Shown here: in pieces, positions 19,877 through 32,600 of the stretch
Layout of the letters: each line of letters starts with the position of its first letter
How positions within the stretch are numbered: the stretch's first letter is position 1
NCBI GenBank assembly: GCA_014529385.2
Contig: CM043969.1
Location: 76,120,676 to 76,184,675, forward strand
Direction of reading: 5' to 3'
DNA: 64,000 nucleotides
Source of the DNA: Adiantum capillus-veneris
Lineage: Eukaryota > Streptophyta > Polypodiopsida > Polypodiales > Pteridaceae
Position numbers and translations under genes: made by a program
The notes under the pieces: generated by a model
Databases searched by the model: none
Told to the model about the DNA's origin: nothing
Seen by the model: the letters and a program-made list of their open reading frames with translations, nothing else

Positions 19877-20352
19877 ATCTAGATAGTATGATAAGTAGAA
19901 CAGTAGGCGGATTCAGTGTAGAACATGTCAGGACAAACACACGAATAAGATGATGTCCCCAATTTGTTCGGAAAAGTCATGATTTAATATTTTGATTGTG
20001 GCCGCCCAAGAAAGTGGCCGGTCGGACATAGTATACATACGTCTTGGCAGGAGCAGCCAGACTGAGTGTGGACGAGCATGGAAACAACAAAGTCAAACAT
20101 GCTTCGGCCACAAACCCACATTTTAACACTCGTTTTAAGCCTAAGGTTTAAAAACCTTTTAAAATGAGTGCCAGGCCAGTTTGAGAGGGGTCACATTTTA
20201 TAACATTAAAATAAGACTAAGAAAATCAGTAGGTAGTGTGAGAACTAGAAACCAGCCAACATAGAGATTTTTATGAGCTTCAGAAATGCCATCTGCCAAA
20301 ATTTCCTCTCGCTTGGCCATAAGAGAGGTAGCGCTACTCATCTGGGAGCTTC

Positions 20353-20401
20353 TGGCAGATCTCTCTCACTCACACACACACACACGCACGCGCACGCACA
20401 G
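20353..20401. repeat. CA/CG-rich dinucleotide microsatellite
   Basis: CACACACA followed by CGCACGCGCACGCACA. Non-coding context. Confidence 0.8.
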
Positions 20402-20867
20402 TGTCTCTCTCAGATCCCAACTTCAGCCCTCTCGCTCTCATGATTTTTCATGCTATCTCTTGGAGGCCGTGCATAAGCTACGAAGGGCTCTCGGAGGTGG
20501 AGGGCAGTCAAAAGAAGCTTGTGTGCGTCCCTCTGTGGATAACCGCACTCGGACAAGTGTTCTGCCGGCTGTCCAGACAGTTTTTCAGCTCTCTAACGAG
20601 TTTTTGACGCCAAATTTCACCTTTGCTGTGACACTTTGCAAGCAGGCAGATAATAGAAATAATCACTCTAGCATAGAGGAACATTGAACAAGACAGATGT
20701 AGCCAGTTTCCGTTATAGGCACATAGAATTTCAGCCACTGTGCCATTGAATAGCATGCATTATTTTGCATCAAAATACTTCTGGGATGGAGAATAGTGCA
20801 AGGTGCTCTGGTTCATGTGTTTGTAAGAATCAGTTCCGGTTCATAAACTAAGAGAAAAATCTCTTGA

Positions 20868-20883
20868 GGGGGGGGGGGGGGGG
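20868..20883. repeat. G homopolymer (16)
   Basis: Uninterrupted G run; see the finding on G runs. Confidence 0.8.
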
Positions 20884-21291
20884 ACCAGCCCATCTTCTGG
20901 TCTCGATGTCCTGTTCCTCTGAATTACTTTGAAGGTTTATTCTACGTGGATTCTTAAACGATATAATTGAATAGTTTCGAAAGTGTTTACGTGCTCGCTT
21001 CCCTTTTTGTGACATGTTACCTATGACTGGTAGTTGGTCTATAACTCTTGGCTCGCTTCTCTTGGACGACCCTGGTCTGTACTTTGTATTGGCAATGCTT
21101 AGTGTGGCAAGATCTTGACAGATAGGAATGCTCAAACAACCGATGCTAGAAGCGGCTGCCAGGGATTGCTTTTATAGGTGCAAGCAGCCCGCTTCAATAG
21201 GAGGGGCGCCTTGCTTTTTGGCAAGAATAGATGGGCAGCCATGTGGTAAAAAGAGAGAGAAAAATGTAAGCTATAGAGAGTGGATTGCAAT

Positions 21292-21294
<3 letters not shown>

Positions 21295-21332
<38 letters not shown>
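21295..21332. repeat. (GA)n microsatellite
   Basis: About 18 GA units; the ERERER and LSLSLS open frames here are artefacts. Confidence 0.9.
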
Positions 21333-21335
<3 letters not shown>

Positions 21336-22039
21336 GATTTTGGGCACCAACGAGAGAAATCCCAAGGAAGAGAGAGAGAGAACCTGCTCTTTGTGACATG
21401 GGCCAAAGGAGAGGGAACACAAATGTGTGATTTTAGCGAGGGCGCTAGAGTGGGTGTACGAGAAAGAGAAGATCTTGCTTGTCTTGCGAAACTCACCTAA
21501 GATGGTCAGATACACTCATGCTCACACAAACACGCACTGCCCACATGTCCCCGAATGTAATCTCATGCATAGATACAATGCACCGCTTAACTTCTCTATA
21601 GAAAAGTGAATGCTGTTTCTGAAAAACAATTGGAAAGCAAGTGCATTTTTGGAAAGCGTATGAAAACCTATCTTCATTCATGTGCTTGCTCCTTGCTTGC
21701 AAGACTGACTAAAAGCTTGCTTTGATCATGAGACATTCCCGTCTGGGTGCTCCCATCACCCACCTTTTGCACCAGAAATGCTCATAACTCCGTTACTCAC
21801 TCATCGAACTTGCGGAATAAATTTTTAGTGATGCTTTACCCATCTTGTGATGCATCAGAAGTATTTGTTCAAGGTGTGCTAATGACTCTGGGCACTTCTC
21901 TTGAATGAACCACCTGATGATGGTGTGTTAGTGGTCGTTCCTTGGGTGATGCATGCAGAATATTCCCTTCTCGTGGTTCCGCTACTTTATTAGCAATTCG
22001 AATCTGCACCTCTAAAGAAAAAAAAAAGATTTCATTAAT

Positions 22040-22915
22040 TTCCAGAGGACAGCAACACATAAGAGGAAGAGTACGAACAAGTACAATAAGAGGTCGAAGT
22101 TGAAGAGGAGGACGAGGAGACGAGACCACTGATGGTCATGGTTGGACAACTGCTCTCGAAAATGATTATGAAAGACAGGCTGAGGTTAGCAACCTTGTGG
22201 ATCATTTTCTCGAGTATTCTAACGGTCAAACCCATGGAGGAGAAGGCCGTGAGGTGAGTTTTTAGAAAATGGAAGGAGTTGGAGGGTCCTTTGAATCCTT
22301 AGATTAAGGAAAGCATTAAAGAGAAAAAGGCTTCAACTTCTCAAGAGTCCGATCATCTTGGTGAACGGCAACAACACATGGCGAAACAATCCATTTTTTT
22401 CTGGATTTAGGGTAAGGGTATTCCCTTTCATTGGGATGGCAGGCAAGAAGTTTCCATGGATGCAGCCTGGGGTTTATGAGGCATCTTACTAGGACATGGT
22501 TCAGCCTCGAGGAGCTTATGGAGGCATGCTTGCCATGATGTCTGGCATGCAAGGTTTCTCATTTGGATCTCTATTTGAGAAATGCCCGTGATAAATGGAG
22601 GAGAGATGGCACCATATTTTGGGTCCACATTTGGAGCAAGAGGAAATTCAATGGTAAGACCAATTCTGTATAACCAATTGACGCATATGGAGGGACTGCA
22701 CAATCATATGGAAGGTGGACAAACGGTGATTTTAACACTTCTTGTCACACATTGGAAGAAGCAAAGGCTTTTGCTTTCATTCAGCAGTTTGATGCTACGT
22801 TCTTAGGAGGGAACCTTATTAAAGCCTCCCGAAGTTAGGAACTTGTAGCACAATGGTTTTTGGTGGTGGTCAACTCTACTTCTTCAATGACAAGCGCTGA
22901 AGATTTGGCTTGAAT
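22040..22915 (+). pseudogene. gag relic related to family A/B gag
   Basis: In shifting frames the + strand gives MAPYFGSTFGARGNSMVRPI (about 22605-22665), THMEGLHNHMEGGQT and AKAFAFIQQFDATFLGGNLI (about 22755-22815). The last block parallels [20 protein letters not shown] of the B5 gag and SFIQQFDIAFAGGRYS of A2. No LTR, primer site or pol was found beside it. It lies just upstream of the first visible FRY exon, probably in an intron. Confidence 0.65.
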
Positions 22916-23494
22916 TCAAATAGTTGTTTTTGTCTCCTTAGGGCTAACACAATCATCAGAGGCTGATGTTCTTTCCAATTATGGTTTGAGGAGTATTTAT
23001 GCAAGAATCTTGCTTATACTATATAGAGATGAGATTGCTGAGGAGTAAAATAAAGCTAGGATTTCATGAAGCTGAACAAGGAGTGTTTTTTGAACAAACA
23101 AATTATTGACAAACTTTCTGGTAATGGAAACTTACAATTTTTGAAAAGTGCCTATTTTAAACTCTTTTTAAAGTACAGGAAAATGACTAAAATATGTTTT
23201 AGCATTCATTGTTTCTCATTGAATATGTCTAGAGGAGCAAAAAGAACAAGTGAGGGTGGTGCATGTACCGTTTGAAAGGATATTCATCGCATGCTGGTGT
23301 CTTCTTTAACTCATTTTTTGTGAGTTAAATAATCCACAGAAAATTGCATGTTTCTTTGTCTTTTGATGGAACTCCTTGTCTTGTTTCTATTTTTGTTTTA
23401 TGTGGATTTGACTTAAGTTTATAATTCATGCCATGTGTCAGTGTGAATGTTAACTCAAGTGCACTTCTTGACCAAGTGACACATGCTTTAACAG

Positions 23495-23613
23495 GATGGT
23501 CAATATTTGCGAGCCTCAGAACCAGCTTATGAGCAAGTCCTGGACTCACTTGCAATGGCTGCCCATTACACGCCTATGCCTTTGCTTGAAGCTCTTTGCA
23601 AGTGGAGAGAGAG
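23495..23613 (+). CDS. FRY: FRY exon 1 of those visible
   Basis: Follows the acceptor TTTAACAG and starts GAT in phase 0. Encodes [14 protein letters not shown] to ALCKWRE. Ends with two bases of a split Ser codon before GTGAAA. The exon encoding the initiator Met was not found in the window. Confidence 0.9.
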
Positions 23614-26600
23614 GTGAAACAATCTGTTTGTTTTTCTTGCTTATGTATTTCCCCTTAATGCCTGTATAAAAAATGGGTGTGTGGGGGCGTTCCTTTACTA
23701 TTTTTGAGTTAATGCAAAAGTATTATATGTCTTTATTGCCTGTGGTTGGTGTGGATTTGGGGAAACACTAAATTCCTTGCTATGCCGATGCAGTGATACT
23801 GCTAAAGGTGCAAACGATGCCGCAACATTTCAAAGAAAAGTAGGTGGCTTTGTAATCCTAGTTTCTTTGAGTTGGCTCGTCTGTTTACTGATTGACAATA
23901 ATGGACGTTCAATTTCCAGTTGGCAGTCGAATGCATTTTCTGCTCAGCTTGCATTCGATTTGTTGAATGCTGTCCGCCTGAGGGTCTTGTAGGTAACAGG
24001 CACCGTGCGACAACTCTCTTAGAATGTTTTATGACCAATTTACAGATTGACATTTTTCTAATGTTCTACAGAACATTCATGGAGAGAATTGGAAAATTTC
24101 ATTTTTGACTGGCTAATCAATGCTGATAAGTGAGTATTCTTTTCCTTGTGGAGCATAAGAAAATTAACATTATGGCAATTTTGAAGATGTGTAGAAGAAT
24201 ACTAGTATTATTAAATTCTAAAAGATTTACTCTCGACCACAATGGTTCATTTGTCTCAGGGCTGTCAGTCAGACAGACTACCCTTCTTTAGTGGACTTGA
24301 GAAGTCTCTTACTGGATCTTGTGGCGCGGCTTTTAGGAGCATTGTCACGGATCAGGTTATTCTTTGTGCTTTTTTCTGTGATAAATGAGGCTTGTTGTCA
24401 TGTGCTGGAGTTGCTGGACAAAGAGCTGTTGTCATGTTTGGAAGTTTGTGCATTTTAGCAAATTTTAAGAAATTTAATGCACAGGTTTGGCTCAGTAACA
24501 GAGCGCTTCTTCAATGAACTGAATGCTCGGCGTATTGATACAAATGTTGCAAGGAGTGAAACACTTAGTATCATTAGTGGAATGCGCTACCTAAAGTTAG
24601 GGGTGAGTATTCTACTCTTGCAGACTTGATCACTGTGTATGGTGCATGAAGGTTTTCCTGATTTCTTAGCAGAAAATTTGTACTCAGGACAATGCAAATT
24701 GGTTGAAAATAAGGAGATTGATTTTCGTTGTGCTCAAGAACTGGAAATTGTGGTGGATTACGGTAAAACCTGAGTTTCAGGAGGTCCTTTGTAACAAGAG
24801 AACCTGAAGAAATGGAAGCAGGGTAAAAAACATCAACAAGACAGTTAAGAGGCGAATTGCAAAAGCTAGCGATTTTGTTTAAAATTTTAGAACTTTGTTT
24901 CAAAAACAAGTGGAAAGGTAAGCATGAAGTGCTTAGCAAAATTAGGGAGAACAGAAGAGCCGCAAGACATAATTAAGAACTAGTGTCAGACAATCTTGAA
25001 TTACTGACGAGAAAGGAAGAGATGCAAGAATTACGAAGCATTGGTTATTTGGTTTCTTTCCCTTTACAAGTCCCCTGATTTTGGTATCCGAGTGATGCAT
25101 CAGGCATTGCGATGATTATGGGACTTCAGTTGTGGTCTGGGGGTTCAACAAAAACATTATAAGATTAAAGCATTTATCTTACCCTTGCCACTACCAAACT
25201 TTTCTGTGGACTCTTGCCAGTGGTACTCGTAATACATAACCATACAAAAAAGGCCGTTGCATGGCAAGCTTGCGGGTTCATGTGCCACATGGGCAATCTA
25301 ACAGGGGTTTTTGTCGAAGTCGAAGTTGTTTTGGACAACATAGTACATGAAGTGTCAACCTTCTTGGCTGGCAATATCTTATTCCTACTGCTTCCTTACT
25401 TCATAGCCATTCTAGCCAGCAGGCCCAATCTTGCCTCACTCTGAGTTTAACACAGTTATGGAAAAAAATACTGGATTCCTTTCATGTTGGTGAGTCTTTC
25501 AGCACTACGTTTTGATTTGGGGAGAGGGGGGGGGGGGGGGGTGTGGGTGATTTGTAGAACATCAAGCTCTGGGGCAATTACCGTAAAACAACTTCAAAAG
25601 TTGTTGTTCATAAGGCCTTCTCCTTCAGTCATTGTGGAACACATCCTGATATGGTTGTCTCTTTGGCAAAAGCATTTGTCACAGAGATGATGCCTTTGAA
25701 GTCCTTAGAGCTTGGAACTTCATCCCTCTTAGATGCTGTCACAAGCTTGTGAACTCCACAATGTCAGGTTATCCTTCTTGACTAAATTCTCAAAAGGAAA
25801 GACTCACTCTTTGAGATTACTTTGCAAGTAGGCGGAATCCAGATAGGGCAAACTGCATTTTGTTTTCTCTTTCGCTTGCTATAAGCTTGACAAAAAACAA
25901 AATCTCTCGAAGTTGTAGGATTAAAAATAATTGAATTATGGCAAGTCCTTGCTAAGCAGTGTTCTTATGGCTTTGTTTTGAGTGGTGCAGGTCAGTACAG
26001 TTGGTGGTTTGAATGCATCAACGTCTTTTGTTGCAAAGGCAAATCCTTTAACTCGGACCCCTGCAAAGAAAAAGTCTGAATTGCATCATGCTCTCTGCAA
26101 TATGCTCTTCAGTATCCTTGCTCCTGTAGCTGATGCAGGAAATGGCCAGTGGCCACCGTCTGGTGTAGATGCAGCATTGAGTTTGTGGTATGACGCCGTA
26201 TTCCGTTTTAGATCCCAGCTTATGCACTGGATGGAAAAGCAGAGCAAGCATATAATAGTAAGATTGATACATGCAAAAATTCTGCAACTTCAAGATAGTT
26301 TTTGGCTGTGCTAATGTGTCATGACTTCTATTTATTTGATAAGCACTTTGTGCTGTAGGTGGGATACCCTTTGGTTACTCTTCTTCTATGTTTAGGGGAT
26401 CCTCAAAATTTCAATAATAATTTCGGAACTCACATGGAGCATCTTTACAAGCTCCTAAGGGTAAGTTTAAACTCGTGCAAGTTATTCTATCTATGGACTT
26501 TTGTTATCTTCAGTTGATAGGGCAAAGAAAATAGCAAAGGGCACAATCATAACAACTGCAATAGAACATTTTTTAGGTTATAACTTAGGAAAGCAATGGA

Positions 26601-29600
26601 AGACATAAATCCTTTCCCATTGATATGTACAACATAGGGTTTTAAATGCCAAACCTTGACTCAAACAGGAGCGCAGAAGAGAGCTTTACACAACAGAGCT
26701 AGGAAGACATAACTTAGAAAAGCAATGGAAGACATAAATCCTTTCCCATTGATATGTACAACATAGGGTTTTAATTGCCAAACCTCGACTCAAACAGGAG
26801 CGCAGAAGAGAGCTTTACACAACAAAGCTATCACTAAAACAAATATGAAGTGGAGTCAATATGCACAGGTAGGACACCACGTTCATGGCCTCCTTGATGA
26901 GACACATACTCTCCAGTCAAGACTCCACGGAACAGACTTCTCTAGAGGGTTAGTGCGGTGAGGGGACCTAAATGACTTTGAACTGAGCCTAGACACCCTT
27001 TTACTACTGGAATTCGAGTGCTGACCAACTTCCTGTCTGTGGGTGAAACTACAGTTTCACACTGGCATACAATGTCCGGCCATTTGCAACTTCAAAAAGA
27101 GGGTCCCGAAAATTAAACAAAAATCAGCAGAAAGAAAACAACAACTCAAAGTTAGCAAATGCCACGTCCTCGTGACATACCGCCCTCTTAAAATCGCAAA
27201 CGTCATCGATTGCGTGCCATATATACATGCCATAGATGATTTAATGTAATAAACACCCTTTTATCATCGCATGTATCCTCAAGAAAGACTGTCAAAACAT
27301 GTGTACAAATGACTTAATGAGACCTTCATACTTTTGTCAAACAATGTACACTGCTATTGCACTGAATCCATGAGTACATTTGATGTGTTAGTTCTATCAT
27401 TACCCCTCCTTTGTAGATGTTAGGTTGGGGCATACATAGGTTGTAACCCAAAGGCCTCAAGGTAAAGCTGCAATACCTTTGGTGACTCTGACAGTTCATG
27501 CTCTTCCATCCACTTTGCATCCATAGGTGGATAGTTCTTGAACTTCACCAAATAGAATCTTGCAACCCGTCCCTTAATTTTTACGTGTGCAAAGGCTCTT
27601 GCCTCTGCAAACGAGCACAATTCCACAACACTGTAGCGTACTACCCACGACCAAGTAAGCTCAAATTTCAAGATGATTTACCAATGCGTCAAAGAATGCA
27701 AGCAATTGCCTCAGAGAATCGGCGAGCAGCGTGCCACTTGGAAGACCCACATCACTCCCGCAGGAGATCTAGTGGCCAGTCTACCACCATGAGACCTCTT
27801 CCTGTCTCATCTTGGTTTATACTTGCAAACCCTAAAAACACAGCAGAAAATCATTCCTAATTTGACCACTTTTTGGCAAGGCAAACACTGAAAAGGTTAT
27901 GTACGAACATGCGGAATTTCCTGTCTGCCCTGTGAAGAGGAACTCTCTTCCATAGTGTCCTTCCCTTTGTCGGTCATAGTGGAATCCCACGTTCCTGTAC
28001 TTTGTGTCTTCACCAAACCAACCGAGGCTCACTTCTTGAGGAAAAAGTGATTCTATCCCGGCTATAGAACCATGTAACCGGCCCGTAGGGCGGTAGACGT
28101 AGGCTTTCACCCAAAATCTTACTTTAGACTTTTGGACCCAGAGAAACTTTGCAAATAGAAGCCTGTAACGAGAATTGATACTTCAAACACACACGGCTCG
28201 GAAGCTAGAATGCTCCGTGTAGCCCCCAAAAACTGGTGCCCCTTTCGGTATTTCTTTATTCCTTTAGAGGGTAAAGTTACAAAACTAGAGTCCTGGGGAT
28301 CTTCACGTGTTTCCAACTAGATTAAACCTGTTCTGACAAAATTTCGGCAGCATAACGGTCCCAAAACTTGCCCTGAACAAATCCCCCTGCTAGAACTCAC
28401 TTCCAAGGACTTAAACCCTCCGTTTTCAGCCCCAAAACAGCAATTACAGGTCGCTGTATTTACTGGTTTTTACCTGTTTTTTGCCCTAAACAGTCTTGGA
28501 ACTCTCCTCTAATAATGGGGCACTGCTCCCAATGCTTTTGGCATCCATACGGCTGCAAAACAGTCCAAAAACAACGCATAACCAGTGCTGAAAATGCACC
28601 TGTAAGGTGAGTTTATCACCCTCATTGGTGCCTGCTTTTGGAGTAGCAATCAGCTACTCCTCTTCCTGCTCAAAGAGGCTCTTGCCTCGGTACAGAAGAA
28701 TAAAACCACACAATCAAGACAGTTGATGCAAAACCCAAGTATAAGGCAAGGTGTCACGGGGACGTGGCAACTGTTAACTATGTCACGAGGACGTGGCAAC
28801 TGCTAACTTTAGTTGTTGGTTTCTTTCCAAGGGGTTTTGTTTTATTTTTGAGACCCTCTTCTTGAAGTAGCAATCGGTCGGACATTGCATGGCCAATGTG
28901 AACGGTAGCTTCACCCGCAGATGGGTAGTGGTCGGCACTGGAATTCGTATGGTAAGAGGATGTCTAGGCTCAGAGCAAGATCATATAGGTCCCCCCGTCG
29001 CACTTAGTAAGTTGGTGGATACTAGGAAGTGAACTCAATTAAGGCGTAAAGTCAAGGTGGGACTACCAACAAAAAGTATCCGACAGTTGGGCCACATTGC
29101 ATTTTTGGATGCGGTCCCAATGAGGATAGATGGTCAGAAGACCAGTGGGAGCCCAACGGAAGCATCTCCTAAAATTTAGGGAAGTGCTATTTTGGGCCAT
29201 GAAATGTGTTCGCGTCATTACCTCCGGTATGACTAGGGGAACATTTTACAACTCTGCCGCGAAGTCAACTGGGCAACCGGTCAGGATATTTTTAAGCGGC
29301 GAACCCGAAACGGGAAAATGCTTGTAAATGCGCCAAGTGGCACTTTTCTTTGCACTTGCCTCACAAGGAAGAAAGGGCGCTGAATTTTAAGTTGGGAGAG
29401 GCTCTTTTTGCAAACTGTCACAGGTTAAGAGCTATGGAGTGCTTCCTTTCCCTCTTATGTACAGTGCGGTGCCAAGAGTGATGCCCTGCACGCTACGCAC
29501 TGCCCTCTCTCTCCCCTACGAGCAGTATGTTATGCCCCACTAGTGGGCTTTTCATTTGACCAATGTACAGTTATGTGGGTTCATGCGCGATTGCCGAGGC

Positions 29601-32600
29601 AAGAGCCTCTTGCACAGGTACTGGATTAGCTAGCGGCTAATCCCCCGCAGGTATAGGTGAATTCAGAGAGGTTTCACGCCAGAAATCTCGTCCTATTCAA
29701 AGGGCAAGTAGCCCTACAGGTGCTGGAGTTTGAGGTCTTGCTACTGATGCGACCGGCACGCGAAACGGAGCCCAAAACAGGGAATTACAGCCTGCTGTGT
29801 ATTTTTGCAGGTTTAGGGTTTCGGCCCTAAACGGACCCTAATACCCCCAGGAGGTTCGGGGACGCAAGTGGACGGCTGTATAGGTGAACTGGCGCATTTT
29901 CGGGGCAGAAAACAGAGAATTCAGCGTGCTGCAGGTTCTCGCCAGGTTTTGTAAAGTGTCTGTATGCGTCGGGAAAGTCACCTATTGCGTGGGGATACTG
30001 ACTGTGAAGCGTCCTAGTACAGTTATGTTGCCGAAATCGGGCCAGAACAGGTGTTTCTTAGCCTAGATTGTGCGGGGCAGCTTGTGGGAGATCACAGGTT
30101 TTATTCCCTTTGATTAAGAATAAAGAAATACCGAAAGGGGCGCCAATTTTGGGGCCTACAGGTTGTCGGTGTCTGCTCTGAGCATTCTAGCTTCCGAGCC
30201 GTGTGTGCGATTAAGTGTTAATTCCGGTTACAGGTCTCCTTTGCAAAGTGCCCTGTGTGTGTGTTTAGAGTAAAGAATTTCGGGTGAAAGCCAACGCCTA
30301 CTGCCCTACGGGCCGGTTTCACAAGGCTAGTTGCAAAGGGATACGTTCAAACCAAGGGCATAGACTTTTAGGAAGTGTTCTCTCCTGTTGTGAAGATGAC
30401 CACTTTGAAGTTTGCGTGTATTGTTTGCCATAGTGGCTGCTCTTGATTTGGAAATGGACCAAATGGATGTACATACCGCTTTCTTACATGGTGATGTGGA
30501 AGAAGAGCTTTACATGAAGCAACCCGAGGGTTTTGTTATCCCTGGCAAGGAACATTTGGTATGTATGCTCAATAGAAGCTTGTATGGGCTGAAACAATCA
30601 TGTAGACAATGGTAGAAGAAGTTTGATCGCTTCATGCTTAAACATGGTTACAAAAGAAGCCATGAAGACTATTGTTTGTATACCAAATGTGATGAGGATG
30701 GCAGCCCTATCATTCTTGTGCTCTATGTTGATGATATGTTGATAGCTACAAAGAAAAGAAGCACTGTTGATGCTCTTAAAAGGCAGCTGAAATCTGCATT
30801 TTCAATGAAAGACCTTGGGACAGCTGAACGTATACTTGGAGTGCGTGTTACAAGGCAAAGAGACAAGCGCCTATTGTATTTGTCGCAAGAAAAGTACATT
30901 GAAAAGGTGTTGGACAGATTTAACATGGCTGAAGCAAAGCCTCTTGGTGTGCCATTACAACCATATGTCAAAATCTCCAAGGATAATTGTCCTAAGTCAA
31001 AGGAAGAAGCCAATGACATGCAAAGTGTGCCTTATGCTTCAGCTTGTGGTTCACTTATGTATGCTATGGTTGCTACTAGGCCTGACATAGCCCATGCAGT
31101 GGGAGTTGTGAGCTGGTTTATGGCTAATCCAGGCAGGTTGCATTGGGATGCAGTGAAGTCCATTATGAGGTACATGAAAGGGACTAAAAACAAATGCCTC
31201 TGCTATGGTAAAGGACCATTGGAGTTGAAGGGATTTTGTAACTCTGACATGGCTCGTGATGTGGATACACGGAAATCCACAAGTGGCTATGTGTTTACTC
31301 TTGCGGGAGGTGCTGTTTCATGGTATTCTAGATTGCAAAAGATTGTTGCATTGTCTACGACAGAGGCTGAATATATTTCAGCCATTGAGGCTTCCAAAGA
31401 AGCCATTTGGTTGTCACGTCTATGTAGTGAGTTTGGTTTGCCTACCAAGGCACCTATGCTTGGTTGTGATAGCCAGAGTGCCATATGTCTGGCAAAGAAT
31501 GCCATGTTTCATGCACGCACAAAGCATATTGATGTGAGGTATCACTTCATACGAGAAGTGCTTGAGGATGGCCTTATTACATTGGTTAAGGTCCATACAT
31601 CACAAAAACCAGCAGATGCTCTCACTAAGTGCTTATCAAAAGCACAACATCAGCTATGCATACAGATGGTGGGCGTCACGTAGCTTAAAGGCGCCATTTA
31701 TGCCTTTAAGTGGGAGGTTGTTGGGTTAAAGGCCCAAATGGCCCCCTTTGTGTATAATTTTAAAGGTTATTAAACAATGTAAACTTGGCCACTAACTTTA
31801 AATTGGTCCTATACATTTTAATAAAGGGTGTGAGTTAATCTCAACTCACTCACTTATTCCCCCATCTATCGAGTAGCACTCTCTCTCTCTCTCTCTCCCT
31901 CTTTGTTCCGCTAGCGCCCATCTCTCTGCAGGCACTCGCCCCTCTCCAAGGTGCACACCCTACACTTCTTTGCGTGCTCTTTCACTTGCACACACCACTC
32001 CGCGCTCATCATTAAATACCATGACCTTGGTTTTACCAAGGTTGACACACAAGCCACTCTCATGGGCAAACCTATGCAAAGTATCCAAGTGACGTTGCAT
32101 CCCCTCCGGAGAGTCGGAGATCAACACAATATCATCAGCATATAACATGTCCCTGCCAGCGGTGCACCTCTATCACCATCTCTCTCAATGTAGTCAGAAA
32201 CCTTATCCACATACATACCAGATAGAGCAGGAGAGAGCGGGCAGCCCTGCTTCACCCCAATAGTGGAGTGAACCGGTGTAGATAGACCCTCTGAAGTGCG
32301 TACATGCCCTACTATTGATCTGTACAATGCCATGATCCCCCAAATGAGCTCTATGAGTACTCCTCTCTCCTGTAATCTGCACATCAGTCTAGCTCTGGGT
32401 ACTCTCTCAAATGCTTTGCAGAAGTCCACAAAGCTACAATAGATCCGTCTTCCATGGGATCTGCCCTCCTCGATGATGGCACTGAGTGTCAAGATATGGT
32501 CAAGAGTAGAAAAACCTCTCCTGAACCCTCCCTCCCTCCCTCTGTCACGTGACACATCCAACCCTATGTGTCCGTGGACAAGCTACAACATGACCAGGGT

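Larger units (their letters stand above)
19877..22030. other. No recognisable gene; simple repeats
   Basis: I find no credible coding region. It contains a CA/CG-type dinucleotide run at 20353-20401, a 16-base G run at 20868-20883, and (GA)n at 21295-21332. A 95-codon open frame on the minus strand (21135-20848) matches no family I know and has no supporting context. The first FRY exon, which should encode the ~30 N-terminal residues, was looked for here and not found. Confidence 0.6.
28713..31940 (+). mobile_element. Copia element fragment (copia 1) split by a solo B LTR
   Basis: The left piece (28713-28751) encodes DAKPKYKAR. The right piece (from 30327) continues [14 protein letters not shown], so removing the LTR and one CAAGG restores the conserved KARLVAKGY block of copia RT. 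RT and RNase H continue to about 31683. A hairpin and polypurine tract AAGTGGGAGG follow (31709-31718), then a 3' LTR beginning TGTTGGGTTAAAGG at 31719 and ending near 31940. The 5' part (gag, protease, integrase, 5' LTR) is absent. Confidence 0.85.

Noticed and set aside
20848-21135. 95-codon minus-strand frame beside the G run
   Set aside because: No family recognised, starts in low-complexity proline from the G run, and lacks neighbours or splice signals that would support a gene.
22040-22915. Region tested as the missing N-terminal exon of FRY
   Set aside because: It reads as decayed gag (FIQQFDATFLGGN), with stops, and nothing resembling the conserved FRY N-terminus was found.
24574-24939. 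121-codon minus-strand frame over FRY exon 6 and intron 6
   Set aside because: It overlaps a conserved exon on the other strand and matches no family; a shadow frame.
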